This document shows positions 34,168 to 41,545 of a stretch of DNA of 64,000 bases, piece after piece. Positions within the stretch are counted from its first letter, which is position 1. Each line of letters starts with the position of its first letter. The stretch is from positions 239,820-303,819 of the forward strand of contig NZ_JBFNQN010000006.1 in the NCBI RefSeq assembly GCF_040796495.1, read 5' to 3'. The DNA is from Kineococcus endophyticus. GTDB lineage: Bacteria; Actinomycetota; Actinomycetes; Actinomycetales; Kineococcaceae. Position numbers and translations under genes: made by a program. The notes beneath the pieces were generated by a model. It ran no database searches. It was not told where the DNA came from and saw only the letters and a list, made by a program, of their open reading frames with translations.

Positions 34168-35367
34168 GTGACCACCACGAAGACCCGCTCGCTCGCCGCC
34201 GCCCTCGCCGGCGCCGCCGTCCTCTCCCTGGGCCTGACGTCCGCCGCGACCGCCGCCCCCGGGGCGCACCAGGGCCAGCGCTCGTCCGTCGTCCAGCAGC
34301 GCCTCGACGACCTCGTCCGCGAGGACGGGTTCCCGGGAGCCCTCGCCTCCGTCCGCGACGCCGACGGAAGCGTCACGAACTACACCGCCGGGGTCCAGGA
34401 CCTCGCGACGGGCGACCCGATCCACGCCGACGGGCGGGTCCGCATCGCCAGCAACACCAAGACGTTCACCGCCGTCGTCGTGCTGCAGCTCGTCGGGGAG
34501 GGGAAGGTCGCCCTCGACGAACCCGTCGAGACCTACCTGCCCGGTCTCGTGCGCGGACCCGGTGGGGACGGTCGCGCCATCACCGTCCGCCAGCTCCTGC
34601 AGCAGACCAGCGGCCTGCCCGACTACGACACCGTCGTCGCTGACGTCAGCCAGGGCGACACCGCACTGCTGGACATCCGGCACACCTACTTCGACCCCTC
34701 GCAGCTGCTGCAGGCCGCGCTCGCCGCCCCGGCGGAGTTCTCACCCGGCGCGCAGTGGCAGTACAGCAACACGAACTACCTCCTCGCCGGGATGCTCGTG
34801 CAGCGCGTCACGGGCCGGCCGATCGGCGAGCAGATCACGCAGCGGATCGTCGACCGCCTCGGGCTGGAGGACACCTACTGGCCCGGCACCGGGGAACAGG
34901 AGATCCGCGGTGAACACCCCCGCGGCTACCTCGCCGCCGGCGAGGACGCGCCGTGGACCGACGTCACCGAGACCGACCCGTCCCTCGGGTGGGCTGCGGG
35001 ACAACTCGTCTCGACGCCGTCGGACCTTGCGCGGTTCCAGGCCGCCGTCCTCGGTGCCGACGGCGCGGAGGGGTCGGACCTGCTCGCCCCGGCGCAGCGT
35101 GCGGAACTGCTGAAGACCGTGCCGGCGGCGGAGTTCGAACCCGAACCGGGCTGGAGCTACGGGCTGGGCTTCGCGCACCGGACCCTGAGCTGCGGGGTCG
35201 AGGCGTGGGGGCACGGCGGGGACATCCAGGGGTACGAGACGCGGAACCTCGTCACCTCCGACGGCCGGTCCGTCGTCGTCGCGGTGACCGCGCTTCCGCG
35301 CACGCTCGACGACCTCGCGGACGTGAACGCCGCCGTCGAGGCGGCCGTCTGCGACGGGCAGGCTTGA
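34168..35367 (+). CDS. Secreted serine hydrolase, beta-lactamase/D-Ala-D-Ala carboxypeptidase family
   Basis: 399 residues. A signal peptide (basic start, hydrophobic SLAAALAGAAVLSLGLTSAATAA) is cleaved near residue 30. The class C-type active-site set is complete: Ser95-x-x-Lys98 in IASNTKTF, Tyr199-Ser-Asn201 in YSNTNYL, and His349-Gly-Gly in WGHGGDIQ. It acts outside the membrane on peptidoglycan stem peptides or esters. GTG 34168 has an AGGAGG site. The resemblance to Streptomyces R61-like carboxypeptidases is by motif only, so esterase activity is possible. Confidence 0.92.
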   Translation: MTTTKTRSLAAALAGAAVLSLGLTSAATAAPGAHQGQRSSVVQQRLDDLVREDGFPGALASVRDADGSVTNYTAGVQDLATGDPIHADGRVRIASNTKTFTAVVVLQLVGEGKVALDEPVETYLPGLVRGPGGDGRAITVRQLLQQTSGLPDYDTVVADVSQGDTALLDIRHTYFDPSQLLQAALAAPAEFSPGAQWQYSNTNYLLAGMLVQRVTGRPIGEQITQRIVDRLGLEDTYWPGTGEQEIRGEHPRGYLAAGEDAPWTDVTETDPSLGWAAGQLVSTPSDLARFQAAVLGADGAEGSDLLAPAQRAELLKTVPAAEFEPEPGWSYGLGFAHRTLSCGVEAWGHGGDIQGYETRNLVTSDGRSVVVAVTALPRTLDDLADVNAAVEAAVCDGQA

Positions 35368-35453
35368 CGACCGTCCCAGCGGGTGTCGGTGCCGGAAACG
35401 GCGTCTAGGGTGAGGGCACCCGACGGGGTCGTCGGGGAACGACGGGAGGAAAC

Positions 35454-36431
35454 GTGCGCGTCCTGTTCATCGGTGGCACCGGGACCATCAGCTCCGCCTG
35501 TGCCGACCTCGCGGTCCGGCGGGGGATCGACCTGACCGTCCTCAACCGCGGCTCCGGCCGGCGCTCCCTGCCCGAGGGGGTGGAGACCCTGACGGCCGAC
35601 GGCCGTGACCCCGCCGCGGTGCGGGACGCGGTGGGGGACAGGACCTTCGACGTGGTCGTCGACTTCGTCGCCTTCACCCCCGAGCACGTCGCCGCGGACG
35701 TCGAGCAGTTCCGCGGCCGGACCGGGCAGTTCGTGTTCATCTCCAGCGCGAGCGCCTACGCCAAACCCGTGGGGCACCTGCCCATCACGGAGTCGACGCC
35801 GCTGCGCAACCCCTTCTGGCAGTACTCCCGCGACAAGATCGCCTGTGAGGAGCTGCTGACCCGGGAGTGGCGCGAGAACGGTTTCCCGGCGGTCGTGGTC
35901 CGGCCCAGCCACACCTACGACCGCGCGATGGTCCCCCTCGACGACGGGTGGACGGCTGTGGACCGGATGCGGCGTGGCAAACCCGTCGTCGTGCACGGCG
36001 ACGGCACCTCGACGTGGGTCCTGACCCACCACACCGACTTCGCGCAGGGTTTCGTACCGCTCCTCGGCGAACCCGCCGTCACCGGTGAGGCCGTGCACAT
36101 CACGTCGGACGAGGTGCTGACGTGGGACGGGATCGCGCGGCGGCTGGCCACCGCGGCCGGTGTGGAGGATCCGCGGATCGTCCACGTCCCCAGCGACGTC
36201 ATCGCCCGCGAGGCACCCGACCGGGGGCCGGGTCTGCTGGGGGACAAGGCGCACTCGGTGGTCTTCGACAACACCGTGCTCAAGCGGCTCGTCCCGGGTT
36301 TCGCCGCCACGACGAGCTTCGCGCAGGGTGCACGGGAGATCGTCGCCCACCACGACGCCCACCCGGACCTGCAGGTCGTCGACCCCGTCGTCGACGCCCG
36401 GCAGGACCGGCTGGTGGAGCTGTTCGGCTGA
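35454..36431 (+). CDS. NAD-dependent epimerase/dehydratase (extended SDR)
   Basis: 325 residues. The N-terminus VRVLFIGGTGTISSACADLAVRRG is the Rossmann motif. The Ser/Tyr/Lys set is SSASAY and YSRDKIACEELL. RPSHTYDRAMVPL and the VHGDGTSTWVLTHHTDFA segment match atypical extended SDRs that act on sugar nucleotides or mRNA-binding-protein-like relatives. The GTG start follows GGGAGGA; a TAGGGT box lies at 35405-35410. Substrate unknown. Confidence 0.88.
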   Translation: MRVLFIGGTGTISSACADLAVRRGIDLTVLNRGSGRRSLPEGVETLTADGRDPAAVRDAVGDRTFDVVVDFVAFTPEHVAADVEQFRGRTGQFVFISSASAYAKPVGHLPITESTPLRNPFWQYSRDKIACEELLTREWRENGFPAVVVRPSHTYDRAMVPLDDGWTAVDRMRRGKPVVVHGDGTSTWVLTHHTDFAQGFVPLLGEPAVTGEAVHITSDEVLTWDGIARRLATAAGVEDPRIVHVPSDVIAREAPDRGPGLLGDKAHSVVFDNTVLKRLVPGFAATTSFAQGAREIVAHHDAHPDLQVVDPVVDARQDRLVELFG

Positions 36432-36447
36432 GGCCCAGCCGGAGGGC

Positions 36448-36621
36448 TCAGCCCTTGAAGGCGTCCTTGACGTGCTCGCCGCGCTGCTTCAGGTCGGCCG
36501 CCGCCTGGTCCTTCTGACCCTCGGCGCGCAGTTCGTCGTCGCCCTTGGCGCCGCCGACGGCCTCCTTGGCCTTGCCCGCGAGGTCCTGGGCGGCGTTCTT
36601 GATCTTGTCCGTGGCGCTCAT
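36448..36621 (-). CDS. CsbD family stress protein
   Basis: 57 residues: MSATDKIKNAAQDLAGKAKEAVGG, DDELRAEGQKDQAAADLKQ and GEHVKDAFKG are the CsbD pattern. CsbD proteins are small hydrophilic proteins induced by general stress; biochemical role unknown. ATG 36621 follows a strong GGAGGAGG site. A large hairpin precedes it at 36636-36708. Confidence 0.92.
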   Translation of the reverse strand: MSATDKIKNAAQDLAGKAKEAVGGAKGDDELRAEGQKDQAAADLKQRGEHVKDAFKG

Positions 36622-36635
36622 CGTCAGCCTCCTCC

Positions 36636-36708
36636 GTGACCGGGTGGTTCCCGGTGCGGTCCCACTGCAGCACTGCGGCAGGGGGACCGCACCCGGGAAC
36701 CGGGTCAC
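36636..36708 (-). other. Large hairpin upstream of csbD-like gene
   Basis: A long imperfect stem: GTGAC/GTCAC at the base, then GGTTCCCGG with CCGGGAACC (36646-36654, 36693-36701), then TGCGGTCCC with GGGACCGCA (36655-36663, 36683-36691), loop 36664-36682. It lies 33 bases after the DUF4235 gene and 14 bases before the csbD start. It can serve as terminator of the former, as a leader element of the latter, or both. Confidence 0.6.
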
Positions 36709-36741
36709 GGGGGCCGTCGTCACGACACCCTCACGAACGGG

Positions 36742-37044
36742 TCAGGAGTACTCCTTGACCGCCCCGTCGTCGCCCGGGCCGAGGCCGGGCGGGAGTTCCC
36801 CGAAGCTCTTGCGGTACCAGACGGCGGCCTGGCGCTCGACGATCAGCCGGGTGAGGCCGATGACCGCACCGGAGGCCAGCGCCCACACGACCGCCTCCTT
36901 CCACGCCACGTCCGGGTCCTCCGGGTTGTCCGGCGGCGGCGACTTCGTCACCGCGACCCAGACCTTCTTCGTGACGCGCCCCGCGACCGCGGTCGCGAGG
37001 ATGCCGGCGCCCGGGCCGACGAACTTCCAGACGATCGAGCTCAT
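36742..37044 (-). CDS. DUF4235 family membrane protein
   Basis: 100 residues. MSSIVWKFVGPGAGILATAVAGRVTKKVWVAVTKSPPP and the second segment AVVWALASGAVIGLTRLIVERQAAVWY are two membrane helices with the DUF4235 spacing. Function unknown; actinobacterial genomes often place it near small stress genes, as here. ATG 37044 is the best start; three residues could be added from an upstream codon. Confidence 0.87.
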   Translation of the reverse strand: MSSIVWKFVGPGAGILATAVAGRVTKKVWVAVTKSPPPDNPEDPDVAWKEAVVWALASGAVIGLTRLIVERQAAVWYRKSFGELPPGLGPGDDGAVKEYS

Positions 37045-37060
37045 GGGCGGCAACCCTGCC

Positions 37061-37201
37061 CTACAGCAGACCCAGGAGCCAGCCCAGGACCGGGGTCAGC
37101 GCCGCGGCGCTCCCGGCCAGGACCGCCAGCACGACCACCAGGGTCATGAGCTTGACGGCCCGCGACGGCCCACCGTCCGGTCCCCGCATCATCCGCAGCA
37201 C
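37061..37201 (-). CDS. Small single-pass membrane protein (46 aa)
   Basis: A 46-residue frame from GTG 37201, with GGAGGA seven bases upstream. A basic N-terminus (MLRMMRGPDGGPSRAVK) is followed by one long hydrophobic stretch (LMTLVVVLAVLAGSAAALTP and on to the stop). It ends 16 bases before the DUF4235 gene on the same strand, so the two are likely cotranscribed. No family recognized. Confidence 0.55.
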   Translation of the reverse strand: MLRMMRGPDGGPSRAVKLMTLVVVLAVLAGSAAALTPVLGWLLGLL

Positions 37202-37256
37202 CGGGCCATCCTCCCCTCACCCGGGACCGCCGCGGCGGGGTACCCTCGCTGCGCAA

Positions 37257-37342
37257 CGACAGGGGAGCGCCGTGGGGCGCTGAGAGTGCGGGTTTCCGCA
37301 GACCCTCGAACCTGATCCGGTTCACACCGGCGTAGGGAGTCG
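37257..37342 (+). promoter_or_regulatory. TPP (THI-box) riboswitch
   Basis: The conserved boxes are all present in order: GGGGAGC, GCTGAGAG, GACCCTCGAACCTGATC and CACCGGCGTAGGGA, closed by a CGAC/GTCG base stem. It senses thiamine pyrophosphate and lowers expression of the downstream transporter operon when TPP is plentiful. A TACCCT -10 box at 37241-37246 places transcription start just upstream. Confidence 0.97.
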
Positions 37343-37381
37343 GGACGTCCTCGACGCGTGACCGCGGTGGTCGCGCGTCCC

Positions 37382-37399
37382 CCTCCTGGGACCAGGAGG
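37382..37399 (+). promoter_or_regulatory. Ribosome-site sequestering hairpin of the riboswitch
   Basis: CCTCCTGG-ga-CCAGGAGG is a perfect 8-bp hairpin whose 3' arm is the AGGAGG ribosome site, seven bases before GTG 37407. It indicates control at translation initiation. An additional stem (GACGCG.../...CGCGTC) lies between the aptamer and this hairpin and may be the antisequestor or a terminator half. Confidence 0.75.
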
Positions 37400-37406
37400 A
37401 ACCACC

Positions 37407-38009
37407 GTGAGCACCACGCTCAACCGTTCGCGCGCCGCGCACCACTGGCGCACCGTCGACCTGCTCACCGCCGCCGTCCTCGGCGTCGCCTTCGGGGTCG
37501 TGTTCTGGGGCTGGGGCGTCCTCTACACGGCCCTCACGCCCCTCTTCGTCGCCGTGCCGTTCGTGCAGAGCATCCTCTCCGGCGTCTGGCTGCTGCCCGC
37601 CGTCGTCGCGGCCCTGGTCATCCGCAGGCCCGGTGCGGCGCTGCTCGCCGAGATGACCGCCGCGTCCGTCGAGGCCCTCCTGGGCAGCCACTGGTCCACG
37701 GGCGTGCTCGTCTCCGGGGCCATCCAGGGCATCGGCGTCGAGCTCGCGGTGGCCTTGTTCGCCTGGCGCCGCTTCGGACCGGCCGTGGCGGTGCTCGCCG
37801 GGGTCGTCGCCGCTGTGCTCGAGGGCGTCTACGAGCTGTTCGCCTACTACTCCGGCGCCTGGACCCTCGGGTTCCAGATCGTCTACGTCGCGTGCTTCGC
37901 CGTCTCCGGCGCCCTGGTCGCCGGTCTCGGCGGCTGGGCCCTCGTGCGGGCGCTGGCCCGCACCGGCGCGCTCTCGGCGTTCCCCGCCGGGCGCGAGCAC
38001 CGCGGCTGA
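37407..38009 (+). CDS. ykoE: ECF transporter S component, YkoE family
   Basis: 200 residues, about six transmembrane helices (LLTAAVLGVAFGVVFWGWGVLY, VWLLPAVVAALVIRR, GVLVSGAIQGIGVELAVALFAW, ELFAYYSGAWTLGFQIVYVACF). YkoE is the substrate-binding membrane subunit for hydroxymethylpyrimidine or thiamine. The TPP riboswitch directly upstream supports this. It precedes the ATPase gene by four bases. Polar regulation by the RBS-sequestering hairpin will affect the whole operon. Confidence 0.93.
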   Translation: MSTTLNRSRAAHHWRTVDLLTAAVLGVAFGVVFWGWGVLYTALTPLFVAVPFVQSILSGVWLLPAVVAALVIRRPGAALLAEMTAASVEALLGSHWSTGVLVSGAIQGIGVELAVALFAWRRFGPAVAVLAGVVAAVLEGVYELFAYYSGAWTLGFQIVYVACFAVSGALVAGLGGWALVRALARTGALSAFPAGREHRG

Positions 38010-38013
38010 CACC

Positions 38014-39483
38014 GTGCCCCACCTCGCGCTGCGCGGGCTGACCGTCACCGCCCCCGGCGGTCGCGCGCTGGTCCGCGACGTCGACCTGGACGTCGGGGCC
38101 GGCGAGCGCGTGCTGCTCGCCGGCCCCAGCGGGGCGGGGAAGTCCACCGTCCTCCGGGCGCTCGCCGGGCTGCTCGACGAGGACGTCGACGCCGTCGGGG
38201 ACCTCCGCCTGGACGGTCGCGAGGCGGCCCCCGGGGAGGTCGGCCTGCTCGTGCAGGACCCCGTCGACGCCGTCGTGGCCGAGACTGCCGGCCGGGACAC
38301 GGCCTTCGGCCCCGAGAACGCCGGCCTCGACCGGCTCGGCACGTGGCGCCTGGTCGCCCGCGCGCACGCCACCGCCCGCTTCACCGCCGGGCGCGACCGC
38401 GAGGTGCGGACGCTGTCCGGCGGGGAGCGGCAACGCCTCGCGCTCGCCGGGACGCTGGCCGCGGACCCCGCCGTCCTGCTCCTGGACGAACCCACCTCGA
38501 TGCTCGACGCCCCGACGGCGGCGGCCGTCCGCGCGGCCGTCCTGGAGGCGGCCGGGGAGTCCCGCAGCCTCGTCGTCGTCGACCACGACGTCGCCGGCTG
38601 GGCCCCGCACGTCGACCGCGTCGTCGTCCTCGGCGTGGGCGGGGGCGTCGTGCACGACGGCTCCGCCCTCGACGCCCCACCCACCGGCACGGGCGACCTG
38701 TGGTGGCCCGGCGTCGCGGCGCCCGCACCCTGCGAGGTGCCCGCGGGGCTCCTCGTCCCGGCGTTGGACCCCGGCCCCGGCGACGTCCTGCACGGGGAGG
38801 CGCTCGGCCTCGTGCGCACCCGCCGCGGCCTGCGACCCCGCCCACCCGCGACGGTCCTGCGCGGGGTGGACCTGGCGCTGCCCGCGGGCGCGGTCACGCC
38901 GGTCACGGGCGACAGCGGGGCGGGCAAGTCGAGCCTGCTGTCGCTGCTGGCGGGGCTCACCGCGCCCACGTCCGGCCGGCTGCTCGCGGCCACGGCCCTC
39001 GCGGGGCGCCGGGGACGACGTGCCCCGCACACCTGGACCTCCCTCGAGCTGGCCGCGCGGGCGGGCTGGGTGCCGCAGTTCCCCGAGCACACCTTCGTCG
39101 CCGCGACCGTGCGGGCCGAGGTCACCGCGACGGCCGAGGTCCTGGGGCGCGACCCGGACCGCGGGGAGGCCCTGCTGGACCTGCTCGGGTTGTCCGCCCT
39201 CGCCGACGCCAACCCCTTCCGCCTCTCCGGCGGGGAGCAGCGGCGGCTCGCGGTGGCCGGCGCGTTCGCCGCGGGACCCGTGCTCGTCGTCGCCGACGAG
39301 CCCACCGTCGGGCAGGACCGGGGGACGTGGGCCGTCGTCGCGGGGCTGCTCGCCGCGGCCGCCCGCGACGGGGCCACCGTCGCCGTCGGGACCCACGACG
39401 GCCGGCTCCTCGACGCGCTCGCCGACCGCAGCACCGCTCCCGTCCGCCTCAGCGCCGGGCACCGCGTGGGGGTGGCCGCGTGA
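38014..39483 (+). CDS. ykoD: ECF transporter ATPase, two fused ATP-binding domains (YkoD)
   Basis: 489 residues with two ABC ATPase domains in tandem. Domain 1: Walker A GPSGAGKST, signature LSGGERQRLALA, Walker B VLLLDEPTS. Domain 2: Walker A GDSGAGKSS, signature LSGGEQRRLAVA, Walker B VLVVADEPT. It energizes uptake of the thiamine precursor bound by YkoE. GTG 38014. Its stop overlaps the start of the ykoC gene, so the three subunits are made from one transcript. Confidence 0.94.
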   Translation: MPHLALRGLTVTAPGGRALVRDVDLDVGAGERVLLAGPSGAGKSTVLRALAGLLDEDVDAVGDLRLDGREAAPGEVGLLVQDPVDAVVAETAGRDTAFGPENAGLDRLGTWRLVARAHATARFTAGRDREVRTLSGGERQRLALAGTLAADPAVLLLDEPTSMLDAPTAAAVRAAVLEAAGESRSLVVVDHDVAGWAPHVDRVVVLGVGGGVVHDGSALDAPPTGTGDLWWPGVAAPAPCEVPAGLLVPALDPGPGDVLHGEALGLVRTRRGLRPRPPATVLRGVDLALPAGAVTPVTGDSGAGKSSLLSLLAGLTAPTSGRLLAATALAGRRGRRAPHTWTSLELAARAGWVPQFPEHTFVAATVRAEVTATAEVLGRDPDRGEALLDLLGLSALADANPFRLSGGEQRRLAVAGAFAAGPVLVVADEPTVGQDRGTWAVVAGLLAAAARDGATVAVGTHDGRLLDALADRSTAPVRLSAGHRVGVAA

Positions 39484-40397
39484 CGCGCGGTGGGCGCCGC
39501 CCCGTCCGCGCGGGTGTCCACACCGGTGTCCACACCTCTGTGCACAGCACTGTGGACGACGCTGTGGGCAGTCGTGTGCGGGGTGTGGACGGCCCTGTGG
39601 AGGAGGTGGACGAGGTGGTGGAGACGACCGTGCCCCCCACCGCCGCCGAACGCCGTAGCGCAGGCCCCGGACCCGTCGTCCGGCACTGCGGGCCGCTGCC
39701 CCTGCTGGCCGTCGGGGTCCTGTGCGCCGTCGGGGCCTTCGCGGTCCAGGAGTGGTGGCAGGCCGCCGGAGCCCTTGTCGTGCAGGCGCTCTGCCTGCCC
39801 CTCGTCGTCGGTGACGTGCGCGCCGCGCTGCGCCGGCTGCTGCCCCTGGGCATCGCGGCGCTGTCGGTGGGCTGGTCGACGGTCCTCGCCGGCGACAGCC
39901 CCGAGCCCCTGTGGACGGCGCTCACGGCGGCGTTGCGGCTGCTCGTCCTCGTGCTCCCGGGAGCGCTGCTCCTGGGATGGCTGGACGCCGCCGAGGCGGG
40001 CGACCACCTCGCACAGCGGCTGCGCGTGCCGGGGCGCGTCGTCGTCGCGGTCGTCGTCGCGCTCGGGCGGCTCGATGCCCTCGCCGACTCCTGGGACCAG
40101 ATCGCCGCGGCCCGCCGCGTCCGGGGTCTCGGCCCCGGCCGTGGCCCCGTCGGACGCGTGCGCTGGGCCGCCTCGACGTCGTTCGGGCTGCTCGTCGACG
40201 CCGTCCGCGGCGCCGGCCGCGTCTCGTTGGCGATGGACGCCCGCGGGTTCGCCGGCGAGCGTGCGGGGCGGCGCAGCTGGGCGCTGCCCGCGCCCTGGCG
40301 CCGCGCCGACACCGTCCTGCTGCTCGTCGGGACGGCGGTCGCCGCGGTCCCGCTCCTCCTGCGGCTCGGGGGTGCGTTCCTCACGGTCACGACCTGA
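39480..40397 (+). CDS. ykoC: ECF transporter transmembrane (T) component, YkoC type
   Basis: 305 residues from GTG 39480 (GTGA overlap with ykoD). The C-terminal ~250 residues are the CbiQ-like T component: several membrane helices, then the cytoplasmic coupling helices with AAARRVRGLGPG and AMDARGFAG (the Ala-Arg-Gly motifs that bind the ATPases). The first ~60 residues are unusual: a Val/His/Thr repeat (VHTGVHTSVHSTVDDAV) not seen in family members, encoded by DNA with repeated TGTCCACA/TGTGGAC words. A later start (for example at VVETTVPPTAAERR, GTG 39620) is possible. Confidence 0.88.
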   Translation: MTRGGRRPVRAGVHTGVHTSVHSTVDDAVGSRVRGVDGPVEEVDEVVETTVPPTAAERRSAGPGPVVRHCGPLPLLAVGVLCAVGAFAVQEWWQAAGALVVQALCLPLVVGDVRAALRRLLPLGIAALSVGWSTVLAGDSPEPLWTALTAALRLLVLVLPGALLLGWLDAAEAGDHLAQRLRVPGRVVVAVVVALGRLDALADSWDQIAAARRVRGLGPGRGPVGRVRWAASTSFGLLVDAVRGAGRVSLAMDARGFAGERAGRRSWALPAPWRRADTVLLLVGTAVAAVPLLLRLGGAFLTVTT

Positions 40398-40492
40398 CGG
40401 GTGACCTACCCGGCGGGCCCGAAGACGGCGACGCTTCCACCAGGGCCCGCACCGCGCGGGAGCTCCTCGGGGGAGGGCGGGGTGTCGGGCAG

Positions 40493-41545
40493 GTGACGGG
40501 CGAGGCGGCGGGCGAGGTGGTGGACCGCGTGGCAGGAGACCTGGCACGGGTGCGGGACGTCGCCCCGCCGGCGCTCGCCGTCTCCGGCGTCCACGTGCGG
40601 TCCGGGCCCTCCTCGACCTCCACCGGGGCCGTCCTGCTCGACGGGCTGGACCTCACCGTCCGCGCCGGTGAGGTGCTCGCCGTCGTCGGCCGCCGCGGCG
40701 CCGGCACGTCGACGCTGCTGTCGGTCCTCTCCGGCGGCGCCCGACCGACCCGGGGCGCCGTGCGCGTCCTCGGGCGCGACCCGGCGGCGGAGGCCGACGT
40801 GGCGACGCTGCCCGCCCACGCGGCCCTCTTCGACCACCTCACCGTCGAGGAGACGCTGTCGCTGTGGGCGTCCCTGTCCGCCGGACTCCGCAGCCGCACC
40901 GGTGCGGACACCGACGACCTGCTCGACCTCGCGGCCCTCACGGGCTCGCGCCAGGTGCTCGTCCGGGACCTGGACCACGGCGATCGGCAGCGGCTGCAGC
41001 TCGCGGCCACCTTCGCCGGTGGGGCGCCCGTCGTCGTCTGCGACGAACCCGTCGGCGGCTCCGCACCCGGGACGGCCCGTGCGCTCGCCGCCCTGCTGCG
41101 CCGCCACCGCGCCGACGGCGGGACGGCCGTCGTCGCCGGCGGCCGGCCGGAGGTCCTCGAGACCGTCGACGGCGCGGAGCTGCTCGCCGCCTGCGACCGC
41201 GTCGCCGTGCTGCGCCGGGGACGGCTCGTCGCGGTGGCGTCCGCAGCCGAGCTCGTCGACCGCTTCGCCGTCCACGGCGGCGTCACCGCCCTCGTGCACG
41301 ACGCCGCGGAGGCGAGCTCGCTCGCGGCGACCCTGCCGGGAGCCACGTTCCAGCGGGTCGGCGAACTGACCCGCGTCGACGTCCCGGACGTCGCCCCCGA
41401 GCGCTGGCGCTCGGCCACGGCCGGGATGCGGGCGCTGGTGGAGGTGCGCCACCACGACGCCACGCTCGCCGACGCCGTGCGGCGCGCCACCGCTGACCGG
41501 CGCCGCGTGGACCTCCGGCCCGACGACCAGCGCTGCCGCCCGTGA
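40493..41545 (+). CDS. ABC transporter ATP-binding protein with degenerate Walker A
   Basis: About 350 residues. The ABC fold is recognizable: VLLDGLDLTVRAGEVLAVVGRRGAGTSTLLSVLSGG, Walker B VVVCDEPVGG and the DrrA/CcmA-type overall layout. The Walker A Lys is replaced by Thr (GRRGAGTST, residue 72) and the LSGGQ signature reads DHGDR, so hydrolysis is probably impaired. The stop overlaps the permease start (GTGA). With the permease and the peptide-modifying genes that follow, it is the likely exporter of the peptide. GTG 40493 is tentative; a GTG at 40550 with an AGGAG is also possible. Confidence 0.8.
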   Translation: MTGEAAGEVVDRVAGDLARVRDVAPPALAVSGVHVRSGPSSTSTGAVLLDGLDLTVRAGEVLAVVGRRGAGTSTLLSVLSGGARPTRGAVRVLGRDPAAEADVATLPAHAALFDHLTVEETLSLWASLSAGLRSRTGADTDDLLDLAALTGSRQVLVRDLDHGDRQRLQLAATFAGGAPVVVCDEPVGGSAPGTARALAALLRRHRADGGTAVVAGGRPEVLETVDGAELLAACDRVAVLRRGRLVAVASAAELVDRFAVHGGVTALVHDAAEASSLAATLPGATFQRVGELTRVDVPDVAPERWRSATAGMRALVEVRHHDATLADAVRRATADRRRVDLRPDDQRCRP

